NCBI GenBank assembly: GCA_034509425.1
Contig: JAVTVJ010000040.1
Coordinates: 6,559,001 to 6,623,000 of the forward strand
Direction of reading: 5' to 3'
From: Eopsaltria australis
Lineage: Eukaryota; Chordata; Aves; Passeriformes; Petroicidae
DNA: 64,000 nt
The position numbers were made by a program, and so were the translations under genes. The notes under the pieces are model-generated. The model searched no databases. It was not told the origin of the DNA and was given only the letters and a program-made list of their open reading frames with translations. This document shows positions 35,424 through 48,000 of the stretch, in pieces. Within the stretch, counting starts at the first letter, position 1. The number at the start of each line of letters is the position of its first letter.

Positions 35424-38087
35424 GTGAGGCTTGGCCTTGATGGTTTGTTGGCTGAGGAATGCCTACTGTGGGACCCCCTTCCTGTTTAGGAAGAACAGTA
35501 AAAGCATTAGAAGTTTATGCCTCTGGAAGTTACTGAAGAAAAACACTCTGGGCCTGAGTCTCCAACAATGAAAGCTTCTGTTGGCTGCTTGGCAGTGGAA
35601 ATGTCTGTAGAGTAAGTGTAGATTAAAGTTGTGTCCCATTTGAAGAACACTATGGTGTTACAACAAGAACAAATGACCACCTTGTTTCTTGTGGTACACC
35701 CTTCTGGCAGCTCAGTGTCTCACTCAAAATTAGTGCTACTTTAGCAGGGAAAAAGATAAAGTTTAGCTAATTATGTTTACGTTTGTACTGGTTCACAGGC
35801 GCAAGGGAAGCAACCCAAGCAGAAAGAGAAGTTAGAGAAGCCTCCATCCCTCTTGTGCTGTCTAATCCAGCAATTCATGTAGCCAAGGAACTGAACAGAT
35901 TTTGCCTCAGTTTGATATTATATTATATTTTTTCAACAAACTAGAGTGTGCCACAACGTCCTGATGGTAACTGCCTACTGAAATGCTGTTCTGTTTCTGT
36001 CTTTGCTGTTTCAGGGATTGAATGTGCCATGTGGTTAAAAACTGACTCGAAGTTTTGGCTTTGGGGAGATGAAATTCATCTTTGGCACAGAGCAGTTCTG
36101 TACTGAATGAGGCAAGAAATGACAAAAAGGTATTTCAGGCTTTAAAATGAATTTTTGTTGTTGAAAATTTTGAACTTGGCAAAAAGAGAAGTCTGAAGAT
36201 TTTGAGCAAGAATAACAATGAATGTTGTTTTCAGAATTTTTCTCTTCTACGTCTGGCTATCTGCAAAAGAAAAGTGTTTTCTGAAAAATCCCTCACACTC
36301 AAGTTTTCTTCTGATCTGAAGGATTATCCAGAATAATGGATGTTTTCAGAAGGAACAAAAGAAAGCCATGTCTCCAAAGACTCATCAGCAAAGGAAAATA
36401 AAATTGTATCTTGAAAGTTTTTCAAAATTTCTTATATTAGGGAATAGTAATCATTTAACTGAAGTTGTAGCACAATAAAGTTATTTGGGAATATTGTATC
36501 CTATTTTTCAGTATACAAATATTTCAAAATTGGGGTAAAAATGGATTTGAAGCTATCTGCTGAATATGGGGGTGCAAGAACATAAATTTAACTTCTTCTG
36601 TGCTGGGGACTGTTTCAAGCAACTCTACCCAGCCTCCATATAACAGAAGAGTGGAGGAAAGGTCTGTTAAGTTTGTTAAGTTTTCAAAATGAAGTAGACA
36701 AAGACAAGCTAATATTTAGAACCTGTGTTGGGTTTTCCTTTCAGAAGCATTAGCATTGTAATGTATGCACACCAAGCACTTCAAACTCCAAATCAAGTAC
36801 TGTTAGTGTTAAACTGGGTGGAGCACTCAGTGCCAAGCCTGTGTCAGTCCTATCTTTCCATGTTGTCTTCTGGAAAAGAATAATACTTGAACAAACCTAA
36901 AGCCTGAGTGTATGAACTTAAAATTTGTGACTATTTTTTCCCCCAAATTTGTTAAAATTTTGTTTTGTCAGAAAAAAATTCAAACTCAACCACCATTTTT
37001 ATTGTGGTGGTGTGCCTATTTCCCAGTTCAAGGAAACACTAAACTGGTTTTACTGTGTCATCAAACTGGCCATCAAATCTCCCTATCCATGTCTTCTGAT
37101 GTACTCTTCAGTTAGATGAAAAGATACTACTATTTTTCCCTGGGATCCCTTCTTCCTTCAGGGCAGAGTGAGCATCAGTGCTGTGTAATGAGCTATTTAG
37201 CTATCTGGCACCTCCTCATTGCTTTTCTTGGCTTTGTGCCTTATTTACTACTTGCTTCTTCTGCTCTGGAGACAAAGCTATTAATTTGCTTGTGACTTTT
37301 TATTTTGCAGTCTGAACACTTCTCAGATATACATTATATTTATTTTCATTATATCCTTGGTGTGTGAGGGGTGTGATTATTATTCAGACTGTCTAGGTGG
37401 AGAGTCAGGGTACAGGGACATGAAGGTCCAGGATTTCCAGTAGTTCTGTGTTCCCAGCTAGCAGTGTTCAGGATCTGTGTTGGGATGTTTTTCCCACCAG
37501 GGATGTTAGCATTGCACTGTACAATGCTTTATGCCATCAAAGTACAGCTCCCATTATTGATTTTGGTTGCAGGTGTGACTGCTCCAAAGCTCTGTAAATC
37601 AAAACCCAAGGCCTAAACTGAGGTACACAGAAAGCACAAAATAAAGGTGGTATTCCTCAACTTCATAAATCTCCTTCATCTCCTTCTGAGGCATTGCTTT
37701 TCAGAGCAGTTTGGGTCTCCTCTGAAGAATCACCTGTCCAAAATTCAACTTAAGTGATTTGACCAGAACCTTGGACAAATCCTATGGTAGAGGCTTGGAT
37801 AGAGTTAGGTCTTCTGATCAGCATTTTTTGCCTTATCCTTTCTTTCCCCACTGTCTTCAGCCTACACGTCTTTACACCAACCAAAACGGGATGTCTAAGG
37901 AGAGCAACCACCTTCACTACTTAACTCTGATTCATCCCCACTGCAGGTGCATCCCATGCCTCCAATGATACAGGGGCAAAAATAACAAGCAATCAGATAA
38001 TTTTAGACTGTATCATAAGGCATGTGCAAGGGGTGTGCATGTGAGCAGCAAGGTTACCCAGGCAGCATGGATTCTGGCATTTCTTAC

Positions 38088-38158
38088 CTTTTGAGTGATT
38101 CAGTTTGTAACCTTGATAATTAGAGCTGATCAGCACATTTTTGGAAAATGCTGTTCTG
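38088..38158 (-). other. Candidate 71-base internal exon, unidentified
   Basis: On the minus strand an acceptor with a clear pyrimidine tract, CTGTTTTCACTTTCAG, and a strong donor CAAAAG|GTAAGA flank 71 bases. Only one frame is open: 23 codons, ending YQGYKLNHSK, with one base carried on each side. Both splice sites are close to consensus. I do not recognise the peptide. It could equally be a noncoding-RNA exon. Confidence 0.25.
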
Positions 38159-39109
38159 CTGAAAGTGAAAACAGTCTGCATCGACGTGAGGATTTTAACC
38201 AAGAGACTGTTGCTAAAGAGGCTGCCTGGGCCCTGCTGATTCATTCACGTCATTACAAGGCAGGCTTGGGTCTCTTACACAGGTCTCAGGGGTCCAGGCT
38301 CCAAGATTGGCTCCTCAGGCATGTTAACAGCTGCACCGAAGTTACAAGACATACCTAGCATGTAGAGTTAATTACAGTTTTACCTGGTTCTGGAAAGCTT
38401 GTATTTACTTGCATAAATTTCTCCTGTTTTATTGCTTAGACACAAACTGAATCCTGTTCCCCTTTCAGTCTACATCAAAAGGTCTCATTGCTTGGCATTG
38501 TGCTGATGTCTAGAGGGCTGTAAAGTGACCCTCTGTTCAGTCCTTGACTTCATGAGCTGAAGGATTGCCCCTGACCATGGCCTGGGTCATTAGACCGTCA
38601 GTCCTATGGGTGAACTAGTCACACTGGCAGCAAGTTTCACAGCTACATACTCACCAAGACTAGAGGAGCAGTGACATCCAGAAAACCTCATTTGCATTTC
38701 CACCTCAGAAGAAGGCTTTTGCCATTCAAAGTATCTTATTCTTGTCCTAATCTCCTGCCCTCACAAGTCCCACCTCATCCCTCCTGGCTTTTTGTAATCT
38801 CCTCTTTCTTTTGTTCATGCACTTTTGTAGAGTGGCAGAATACCTCTTCCTCCTCCATTTGTTATTCCAGCAGCAGTTTATTTCTCTCTTTACTATTCCC
38901 ATATTCTGCCATCAATTAAATGGTTTGAAATCTCCTATGTGGTCTGCACTCTAACTAAAAAGAAATCTTAGGAAAGAAGCTCCCAGCCCAGCTCCTGTTC
39001 TCTCTGCAGAAATCCATGGCAGTGAATAATGAGCAACCTACACCTCAAATTAAATAGTATTGGTGGGAGAGTAAGAAAACCCAGTGTTATTCTTCCAGTA
39101 CCTACAAGA

Positions 39110-39413
39110 AAGAGGGGAAAAGAGTATTTACAGAGCCATGAAGTGACAGGACAAGGGGTAATGCCTTCAAATTGAAAGAGAATAGGTTTATATTAGAGAT
39201 TAGAAAAAAGTTCTATTCTGTGAGGGTGGTGAGGCACTGGAACAGGTTACCCGGAGAAATTGCGGGTGCCTCATCCCTGGAAGTGTTTAAGTACAGGTTG
39301 GATAGAGCTCTAAGCAACCTGGTCTACTGAAAGGTCCCTGTCCACAGCAGGGGGGTCGGGACTAGATTATCTTTGAGGTCCTTTCCAACCCAGGACATTC
39401 TGTGATTTTATAA
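39110..39413 (+). mobile_element. CR1 LINE, 3' UTR fragment
   Basis: CR1 3' UTR blocks in order: GTGACAGGACAAGGGGTAAT, TTGAAAGAGAATAGG, GGTGGTGAGGCACTGGAACA, CATCCCTGGAAGTG, GGTTGGATAGAGCTC, TGTCCACAGCAGGGGGGTCG. It ends GACATTCTGTGATTTTATAA, an eroded form of the terminal repeat. Plus orientation, 5'-truncated. Confidence 0.95.
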
Positions 39414-41499
39414 CTGTAAATATGAAGTAGCTATTATCTGTGGCAGTCAGTTATTCCAAACAAAAACTGAGAAAACTTACCCCTGATGAAAGCAACTGTT
39501 TCCAGTACCACTATGCATATATCCTGACATCCTCTCTTTCCAGGGGCTTTAAAAAAATTTTCAGCCAAAATTCCCATAGCAGTAGAGCTATTACCAGTGC
39601 CTGGCTACATATAACTGTAAAAGATTCATGAGGGACTTTTTACAAAGGCCTTGTGACTCTGATAAGTCTGCCCAACTCTTCTGTACTTCATTATTGAGGG
39701 ATATGCATTCACTTCACACCAGCCCAAGCAGTAATCATAAATAAGGTGCAACAAGAACTGAGAGGAAGTACACAAAGTTACATTTCAAAATGTTATGCAT
39801 AATAATATCAGAGATATGATAAAACAAGACAATATGTGTGCAACTCTAATAAAATTAAAAGCCAATTAATTTATAATCACTGATTTACATTCAAAGAGTT
39901 TTTTTGATATTGCATATTAATTTACTCTGTTACTCTCATTTTCATTTTCAAGGTTTCACAGCCATCCCACTTTTTCACATCTGCTGTAAAGTTCATCTCT
40001 ACTGCTAATAAAATGACTAATTTTTTTTGATTTATTGTTTTAAATAGTTTTATGTCATGGATGTCTTCTTGATGAAATGCTTTTATAATGTCTTTTCTGC
40101 CTTGGTACTTCTGCTGTAAATTACAAGCCATACAGTTTCTTCATCTCTCCCGCTAATGCTTTGAAATAACTGGGTTTAGTGCAAAGCTTTTCCTTCTGGA
40201 TCTGTGTGTTTCCTCCATCTCACACTTTGCTTTCCCATCTTCCTAGCTGCCAGCATTTCTAAGCTTCTATATACGTGATAGTTTTATACAACTAAGCTAA
40301 ACAACATCGGTGGCCTTCTACCTTCTTATGTTCATCCCTGTCATCGTGTACACCATTCACAGCTTCAAAGGTTTCCCCAGGGGTCCTAGCACAGTAGAAA
40401 ATCCTGATTATAAGTGACATTTGAGTGGATTTTTAGAATTAGTGTATTAACAATTATACCCAACCTTAGGCTCTTTATTAACAGTATCAAGACTGGAGTC
40501 TAGTGCAGAATTCAATGCAGCTGTGTCATCTTTTCATGAAAGCAATTTCCAATGTATGCATTGATCTTAACAGTGATCTAAGGCTGGGCAAAGAGGTTGG
40601 TACGATACTTTTTCTAAATAGAATGAGGATCTTTAGCTTTTTTTGAGGGATGAAACGTGGTCAGAGTCGCTGAGGCTTGCATCATTTGTGATAAACAACT
40701 TATTTGCCCTACACATTTCCATTTGCAGCATTGAAGGCAGCCTGGGAAATATATAGATTTTATCTGTAAGGGGTCCTCTGACATAAACCTTTGGAAATCA
40801 CCTAGAAATTGGCTTGCATACCTTAAAACAAAATCATCCCTGTATATGCACATGTGACATGTACCAACAGAATACAATGGTTATAAGAGAGACAGTGGTA
40901 TTGAAATTCTCATGGCTTCATCAGTATAGATGTAATTCCATGGAAAATATCATTAGTAGGGTTTTAGCCGTACATTGCAACACTTTCATCTGCTGAGGCA
41001 TTTCAGCAATTTCCCTTACCTTTCCTAACCAAGGTTAAGACTAAAGTCTACCAGCTAGTATCTCTGAAACTCAATATTTTGGTGTCATAAGATTTTTATT
41101 TGCTTGTTTGTGTGCCTGGATGCCAATTAGTTACAATCAAGTGAGACTTTTCATGCACTTGGATTAGAAGCTCTAACTGGTCTAAAAATAAGATGGACTC
41201 TGCTACCTGCTGCTGTCAGGGTTTTATTAGTACTCCTGCTGTCATGCATAACAGAGAACAGATTTAAGAGCAATGTGCTTAGTGAAAACACCAATGACTA
41301 CAAATGACAATCGTGGTGATTTCACATATTGATTGACCCGTAAAAAAATTAATAACTAGTTTAAAATTTTCTTTCTACATAAGAAACACATTTGTTTTTA
41401 AGGGCCTGAGGAAGAAAAAATTAGGTAAGTCAAGTATCAGGACAAGGTGATTACTTAACATCTGTGACCAAGGAAAAGGCTCAAGGAGAAAAATCATCC
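39414..41499. other. Unique AT-rich DNA, no gene seen
   Basis: There are only short frames (at most 87 codons, 40614-40877 minus). No recognisable transposon is present. The strong donor-like sequence on the minus strand at about 41015 has no open exon behind it. Confidence 0.55.
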
Positions 41500-41880
41500 A
41501 ACATCTGCACTGTCGGTAAAATACTTGTAAAAAACACAAGTGAAGTGTGATTAATCACCATGGATGTATGATTGAGTCAATTGACTGTTACTTTTTCATG
41601 ATGATTAATCAGCTACAAAAATTATAATTGTCCCACTTGTAGTGGCTGCATGCTGTGCCTGATGACATCATTTGGGCTACAGATACTCAATGAGTGGTTT
41701 TCAAAAGAATATGCAGATGAACCAGGAAGGGTGGGTGAGGTTAAAACATTTTGGAGACCATCTCTGGCTTTGGCAACCCAGACTTGAGACTGTTTTATCA
41801 GCTCACTGGATGGTCAAATGCTCTGCTATCTGATGAATATTGTCATCAGATCAAGCTAAAATCAGAGGCATGAGTTTTGT
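41500..41880. promoter_or_regulatory. Possible enhancer with palindromic homeodomain-like sites
   Basis: Three perfect palindromes lie within 65 bases: GTGATTAATCAC (41547-41558), GTCAATTGAC (41576-41585) and TGATTAATCA (41602-41611). The TGATTAATCA core thus occurs twice, about 55 bases apart, in a form expected for paired homeodomain binding. A CRE/AP-1-like TGATGACATCAT follows at about 41660-41671. No coding frame is present. The function is inferred from motifs only. Confidence 0.35.
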
Positions 41881-42639
41881 CATTTAGGATTATTAAATAA
41901 TATTTACATTAGGGATACATTTGGAGGCAGAGAACAGAACCAAAATTATTTTCATTACATTAGATAAATGAATATTACACTCAGAATACTGTGTAGTGCA
42001 TCTCAGAAAGTAAACAGCTTCCAAACTAGCAATGAAATGCTTATATGGATGAATATAAGTTAAGAAAAAAAGAAAAAGAAAAGGGGAATTGCTTGCTTTA
42101 GACTGTGGGTGAAAACCAGAAAATGGTAAGAGTAATGAAGATAAAAAATATCTAGTAAGAAGAAAGGAGGTTAGCTGCTTACTGTTTCTGTGAATCCAAA
42201 GCATGGGGTCAACGAAAAAGAAAGAAAATTCAAATGCAAAAAAAGAGACTTAAAAAAATTCCAAACCAACCCAACTGAATTAATTACTGGCAGCTTGGTT
42301 TCTCTGACTATTTTACACTGTGTGATCTGAGAGCCCATGTCAGGTTGGGAACTAGACATTCTTTATCTCCCCCATCTCTGGGCAGGACTTGGATCCCAGG
42401 AGAAAGAAACTTGACCACATTGCCTAAAAGCAAACTGCAGACTGTCTAAGTCTGCCCTCAACCTGGATAATGATCAGGAAAGTGGGACTGTGCTGTGGAA
42501 TCTAGACATAGCCTTGAGATCAAGAATATAATACAAATATTATAAAGATAGTGACAGCTCCTGTAATTATAACAAAAACCATGTAAGTTTAAAAGCATAT
42601 ATGCAGTCATGCTTTAGGGCATAAACCAGTCACTTACTA
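41881..42639. other. Unique DNA, no gene seen
   Basis: A purine-rich patch AAGAAAAAAAGAAAAAGAAA lies at about 42062-42085, opposite a 103-codon minus-strand frame that owes its hydrophobic appearance to this composition. Nothing else was recognised. Confidence 0.55.
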
Positions 42640-42807
42640 AGGGTTTAAGAAACAACTCCCTTTACAGGCAGGTGCTTCCAGAGATTTTTTTTCTGATGAG
42701 GTTTCTCACACCTTCCTGTAAAGCAGCTGGGATTTGGCATCTGTCAGAGACAGGGACCACGCTAGATGGATCACTGATCTAATCCAGTGTGGCAGCTCCT
42801 ATGTTCC
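42640..42807 (+). mobile_element. Old amniote CR1 LINE, 3' tail
   Basis: The part from GAGGTTTCTCACACCTTCCT through GGATTTGGCATCTGTCAGAG, ACGCTAGATGGATCACTGAT and CTAATCCAGTGTGGCAG to CTCCTATGTTC follows, block by block, the well-known CR1 3' end found in turtles, crocodilians and birds (GGGCTAGATGGACCATTGG, TCTGATCCAGTATGGC, TTCTTATGTTC). It belongs to a different and older subfamily than the ATTCTATG-tailed copies. Plus orientation. The 5' boundary is approximate. Confidence 0.8.
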
Positions 42808-45120
42808 GACGAAGAATGTGCAAGCTTCATAGCAGATATTGGTTTTGCATGTAAGCCTGAAAATGTCATCAGACTGTTGAGTGGGTAAAGTGCAGCATTT
42901 TATAAACATACAACCCTCAAGGCTCCTAGGGAAAGATTGTTATGTGGGGATCTTGGATAATCTGAAAGAGATGATGTACTAAGATCTGACACAATAACCC
43001 AAATGATGAATTATTCTGGGCAATTTTGCCCATCAAGCTAGATTCATATATACTAATGGACTGTGCAAAGGACTGTGCACTGTAAAAACCTCAACCCCTG
43101 TACACCCACTGTTATTTTAAATATCTTTGTGCCTACATAGAAATAGTTTCTTGCAGAGTACAAGATCCTACTTTAAACTTAAAGTTCAAAGTCTTATTTA
43201 AGAAGAGAGATTTTTTAATGGAAAATTTCTTTAAAATCCTCAGAGATAACATCCTTGGAGGAATACCATCTTTTACACTCATTTAAAATAGACTTCTTTC
43301 CAGTCTGTTCTGAGCAGGCAGTACCTTTCTGAGCTGTACATAAAACCTCACTAATGATCTGTAATGAAGTGCTTCTTTCTGCACATCCAGCATTTTTGCT
43401 CTAAAGTTCAAGGAAATAGCACAATTTTGCCAGCACTATTCCCCTTTCAGCACACTGGCTTTGCTTTTGAACTGTAGCACTACCAGCAAAACCTCGAAGT
43501 ATAATCCTGTATCTCCTCCTTAGATTGTCACTATGTCTTACAACCATGGACCCTAAAGTTCGGTTCTGTTTTATTCCTCAACTGTTAACCTTTGTTAAAG
43601 CACGTTTTTTTATCAGCCACAGAAGGAGAATTTATTTAAAGGTTTATATTTACAGGAGATTGTCTTGATAACTTCTTGTATTTAGATAAGAAAGGGAAAC
43701 ATGGGAGCTCTAGTCTCTTGAGCATTTCCTAGGTACCTACTAATTGTTAATTATTAGAGACTAACTAAGTCACTGAAGTGAGTCGTTTGGCTGGTGTCTC
43801 AAATGCTGTCATTTACTACTACACAAATCAGCCTAGTGATAGAGTGTCTTTAAATTAGGTTACAACCATGCAGTTATTGGACAGGGAGTAATTGATAAAA
43901 CCATTAGTAACACTTGTAGAGATAACAGCTAGCAAAATCATGCAACCATAATTATTCCTAATGGATACATGCTATAAATTGTGTCAAGAAAAAAAATCTT
44001 GCATTATCTTTCAATCAAATTTGACAGTCCTAGTAGATTACAGTAGACTAAATGCTCATGTATGGAAAAAAAAATGACCCATCAGAATATCTTTGCTTTT
44101 TTCCCCCTTCTCCTTTCCCATCAATTTACTTGGGGCTTTTTCCTTTTTTTTTTTTTTGGTAATGTCTTTCTGCATTGGTGCTAAGGCTAAAGAAAATATA
44201 GTCCTTCTTATTAGTTGCCTTTTCCACAGTGTTTTATGTTTTCAGTCAGACACAAGAGCACATCAAGACTTTTTGTAATGTGACAACATGAAAAGAATTA
44301 CCAGTTTGAATAAATGATTCCAGGTTGCATTACATTTTTCCAACAGCAAAATGTATTCTTTAATAATACATAAAGTTTTATCTGTATTCTGGTGTTAACA
44401 TTTGTTTCACTGAACAAAGGCTCCTACTCTCAATGTCCTACCCCACCCCCTTCTGACTTTCTCCCATCAAAAAAAGTCACTGGTTGTTTCAGTGAATGTT
44501 CCCTGTCCCTCTGCAAGTGACAAAGATCAGAAGCTGCCTCTATTGGCTAAAAGATCAGACTTATAGATCAGATATATAGTTTGATTATATCTTTTTTTCC
44601 TCCCCTATGTGCAAGGTGATGCTTCTCAATCATATGCATGAAGGGTTTAAGAGGTGAATCAGCAAAAAGGAAAAAGGTAATTACATATGAAAATGATCAT
44701 ATAATAATAACTTCTCAGAAGAGAAGTGCTTAAATTACTGAAGTTCTGTTGACCTTTAAAAATACTTTGGTCCTGTGGCTGTTATTGTGAATTTCCAATA
44801 TCGAAACAGTAACTCCTTTGTCCCAGGGTACTCCACATACTTTAAGTTGCACGCTTGTGTATATACTATCATTCCAGTAAGAGGGAAACAAATCAGGAGC
44901 ATACCAAAGTCAGAGGGTATTCAGAAGCTTCAGCTCTTAGGTCCTTGGTTCAGTACCACCCATCTGATGTTTTATCTTTTAGCCTGTTGGAAAATCCACA
45001 TAAGAAAGTCATTACTGCAATTAGTATACACAGATGGTCTTGAACATCCAAGGAAGAGGGGCTGCCAATGCTGAACTTCTTCCATGCTCAGGGGAGGCAA
45101 TAATTTGAGAAGAAGCTTTG
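42808..45120. other. Unique AT-rich DNA, no gene seen
   Basis: It contains a T14 run at 44144-44157. Frames of 99 or fewer codons (44775-45074) have no recognisable domain. No transposon was recognised. Confidence 0.55.
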
Positions 45121-45346
45121 AATTATGATGTTAGGAAGAAATTAATCACTGAAAGGGTAATGATGCAATGGAACAATTTGCCCAGAGAAGTTGTGGACTC
45201 CCCATCCCTGGAAAGGGATTCGAGGCCAGATTGGGTAGGGCTTTGAGCAACCAGCTCTAGTGGAACATGTCCCTGCCCATGGCAGGGGGGTTGGAACTAG
45301 GTAGTATTTAAGGTCCCTTCTATCCTAAACCATTCTATGAATTATG
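45121..45346 (+). mobile_element. CR1 LINE, 3' UTR fragment
   Basis: It begins in the ATGATGTTAGGAAGAAATTA block. It continues CCCAGAGAAGTTGTGGACTC, CCCATCCCTGG, GGGCTTTGAGCAACC, CATGTCCCTGCCCATGGCAG, GGGGGGTTGGAACTAGG and ends AACCATTCTATGAATTATGG. Plus orientation and strongly 5'-truncated, with only about 225 bases left. Confidence 0.95.
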
Positions 45347-47459
45347 GAGCTGATGAGCTATAGCCACTGATGCTGGTGAAAATAACGTTTTTCAGCAAGT
45401 TATCAGAGAAATCCATAATCTACCTTGCATTATGCCCAGAGGAAAAACAAGAGAAAGTGCCTGATAAAATGCTGCTAAGAAGTGTTTTTCCGGGCTGGCC
45501 GTACTGTGTGTCTTATCCCAGCTTGTTAAACCATGTACTGTGCATCCTGCACTGAACACATCCACTTCCATCTTGTTCCACCTCCTCATTCCTTGTGGGT
45601 AGCTTCTCTCCTTGTCATATTCCTACACTCCAGGGCACAAAAATGCAGCACTCACAGAGCATCACACGTTACAAGTGGTACATCTGCTACTTTGTAGAAA
45701 TGGAGGAACTTCTGGGGCTAAACTTCCTCATTCCCTACTGTGAGAAAAACACACTGGTCCATTTTTTTCCTCTGGAAAAGCACAGACATAAAATGTAGTT
45801 AAGTCTAAGCCCCATGTCTTACTGCAATTCAAAGAATTGTAAGCACTGGGAGATTTTTATTTTCCTTCACTTTTGTTCTGACACATGGATTGCAGTGTAC
45901 CTATCATTTCTGCATTAGCCAGACTTAGATTGCCTTAGCAATATTTCCTGGCAACTCCTGAATTCACACTAAAATGAGTCATCAGCATGTTAACAGCATG
46001 CCAAAATGATTCTGATACTTCTACAAACAAGCCCCCCAACTTCTTATTGATTTGCTGCATGCAGATTTAATGAAGATAAGTCAGCATTTACTCAGCAATG
46101 ATAGAGAGCAGGAGAAAAACACTTGGCCATGTCAGGAATCTCAGGGTTTGCCTCTCTGTGTGGGAACAGGGCAAGAACACTTTCCCAGTCCTGAGAAAGG
46201 ATTTAGTACCCTGCTGCAGGTAGGACAGAAGCAAATGTCCTGACTTTGCTTTCCAGTGTGGCTGCTGCTCTGCTGCACTGAGGTGGTGACAAGCTGTAGT
46301 GTTGCAGAAACCTATTGTGCCCAACTCCCTGACATGACAATCTAAATGGATTAGTTTTATGACTGAAGCAAGGACAACTCCTTATGTATTATATGCATCA
46401 AATTTCAAGCAGGTAAATGCCATCCTCATCTTCAATAACCACATCCACTTGATTTTTCTTTCTGAATGATTTGTTGAATGTGCATACAGACCCATACATA
46501 AAATGCTGCTTATTACAATACAAAATTGGAATCCAGCCTAGACTTATGTGCATTTTTATGATACCACCCCAAACTATAAAAAATCCATTCAGAAATAAGG
46601 TTAAACACACAAAATGTTTCTGTAAAAATCAAAACTGAGCTTTTAATACTGCTTTTAATGGATTGTTAAATGCTTATAAACCAGCTTTGCGTATAACAAA
46701 TTAGCTCTGTGAAAATTAGTTCAGGTGAAACCCTTTGATTTTCTCATTGTCCTGTAAATTAAAAATTAACCATCCTGGCACGTGCACTATACCAGAGCTG
46801 TACAAGCTTTTAATATATCCAGTCTCATACAAACCTCATACTTCCCTTGAGAAAGTTGAATTTCTAAAGATTTAATTCAAGTTCCAAGGTCAAACTGAAT
46901 AGATCTGAATTTCTCCTTAAAATGGGAGTTTCATTCCAATGAGGACTCGACTTCAATTTACTGCTTCTTCCTAAGTTGTGACAATATGGCACATAACATC
47001 ACATGCAGACAGCAAATCAAATGCACTGACAGCACAATGCCAAAAAAGGTGCCCAAGAGCACACTGCGAAGGCTAGTTGTGAGATGGGATTCCTTTTTTT
47101 AAAAAAAAATTTTAAAAGATACTTCCAAATCACATGCTTGCAACTTTTAAACAAATTCACTACATTTTCTGTGTCTTGTAGTGTGTCACAGGAGAAACAC
47201 AAAACAAAATCTCTCATCTGTTTTGCATGCAGTGGAACTACATGACAACAATATTTTCCTTTCTGAACATTTTCTCCCTTTTTCAAATTCACTCTCATGT
47301 AAATCTGTCTGCCTCCATATTTAGTTCAAATGATGAAGAAATAACCACATATTTTAGGGACAGATTCTGCCATCCATTCAGCCTGTTTTATGGAGCAACT
47401 TCAGGCTGAGAAACAGAGTCCTTTAATTTTACACAGAGAATTTTTGGTGAAGGAGCTTT
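45347..47459. other. Unique DNA, no gene seen
   Basis: No recognised gene or transposon is present. A T8A9T4A4 block lies at about 47094-47117. Frames are at most 93 codons and unrecognised. Confidence 0.55.
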
Positions 47460-47916
47460 GTGGCTGTCGCTGTGCTGTGCCTCCAGGAGCTTATGGAGGA
47501 AGCAGGATGTTGTGAAAAGGAGGTTACCAGACTCAGTTACCAACTGACTCAAGTCAGCCAGGAACAAATTACTGCTATTCAGGATTCCTCTAAGCTGGGA
47601 GGTAGGTTGGATGTTCACCATGGACAAGTGAAGGTCCCTGAGACCTTTTGCGGCAGCTCAGGCTGTGTTTTACCCATGCCATGACTGCATCTAAGGATCA
47701 AACGTGTGCCTACATTGTGCAGTGCAGCACTCTGTGATGGGCCTTTGCTAGGCCTCAGCAAGCTGGCATGTCTGTGAAGGACAGCAAAAATTTGCAAGGA
47801 AACCAGCTGAGCTCCAGGAAATAGTGCAAGTCGTTAGTGAGGCATTCCATCTGCACTAATGAACTGCGTGTCTCAGATGATGAGGCTGCTGTGCTACCAG
47901 GGCTGTGCTACCAGGG
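47460..47916 (+). other. GC-richer segment with a coiled-coil-like frame, perhaps a CR1 ORF1 relic
   Basis: This segment, just upstream of a CR1 pile-up, is more GC-rich than its flanks. It carries a 74-codon frame (47460-47684) whose first part, rich in E, K, Q and L (LQELMEEAGCCEKEVTRLSY), looks like a short coiled coil. CR1 elements of birds encode such a segment in ORF1, so a degraded ORF1 piece is plausible but not shown. A perfect 14-base tandem duplication (GCTGTGCTACCAGG, 47888-47915) lies at its right end. Confidence 0.25.
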
Positions 47917-48000
47917 ATGTGGTTTTAGTGGCTGTGCTGGTTTAATGGTTAGACTTGATGATCTTAAGGGTCTTTTCCAACCTAACTGATTCCATGATTC
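47917..48000 (+). mobile_element. CR1 LINE 3' tail
   Basis: GATGTGGTTTTAGTGGCTG, TGGTTAGACTTGATGATC, TTAAGGGTCTTTTCCAACC and the end TGATTCCATGATTC are the terminal part of a CR1 3' UTR. It stops exactly at 48000, where a different CR1 internal segment begins. Confidence 0.85.

Larger units (their letters stand above)
34798..39109. other. Unique DNA with exon candidates
   Basis: No recognised gene or transposon is present. It holds a locally GC-rich segment at 35255-35500 and a minus-strand exon-like segment at 38088-38158 (both listed separately). Acceptor-like TCTTTGCTGTTTCAG at 36014 and TTTTTATTTTGCAG at 37310 lack convincing downstream exons. Confidence 0.5.
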
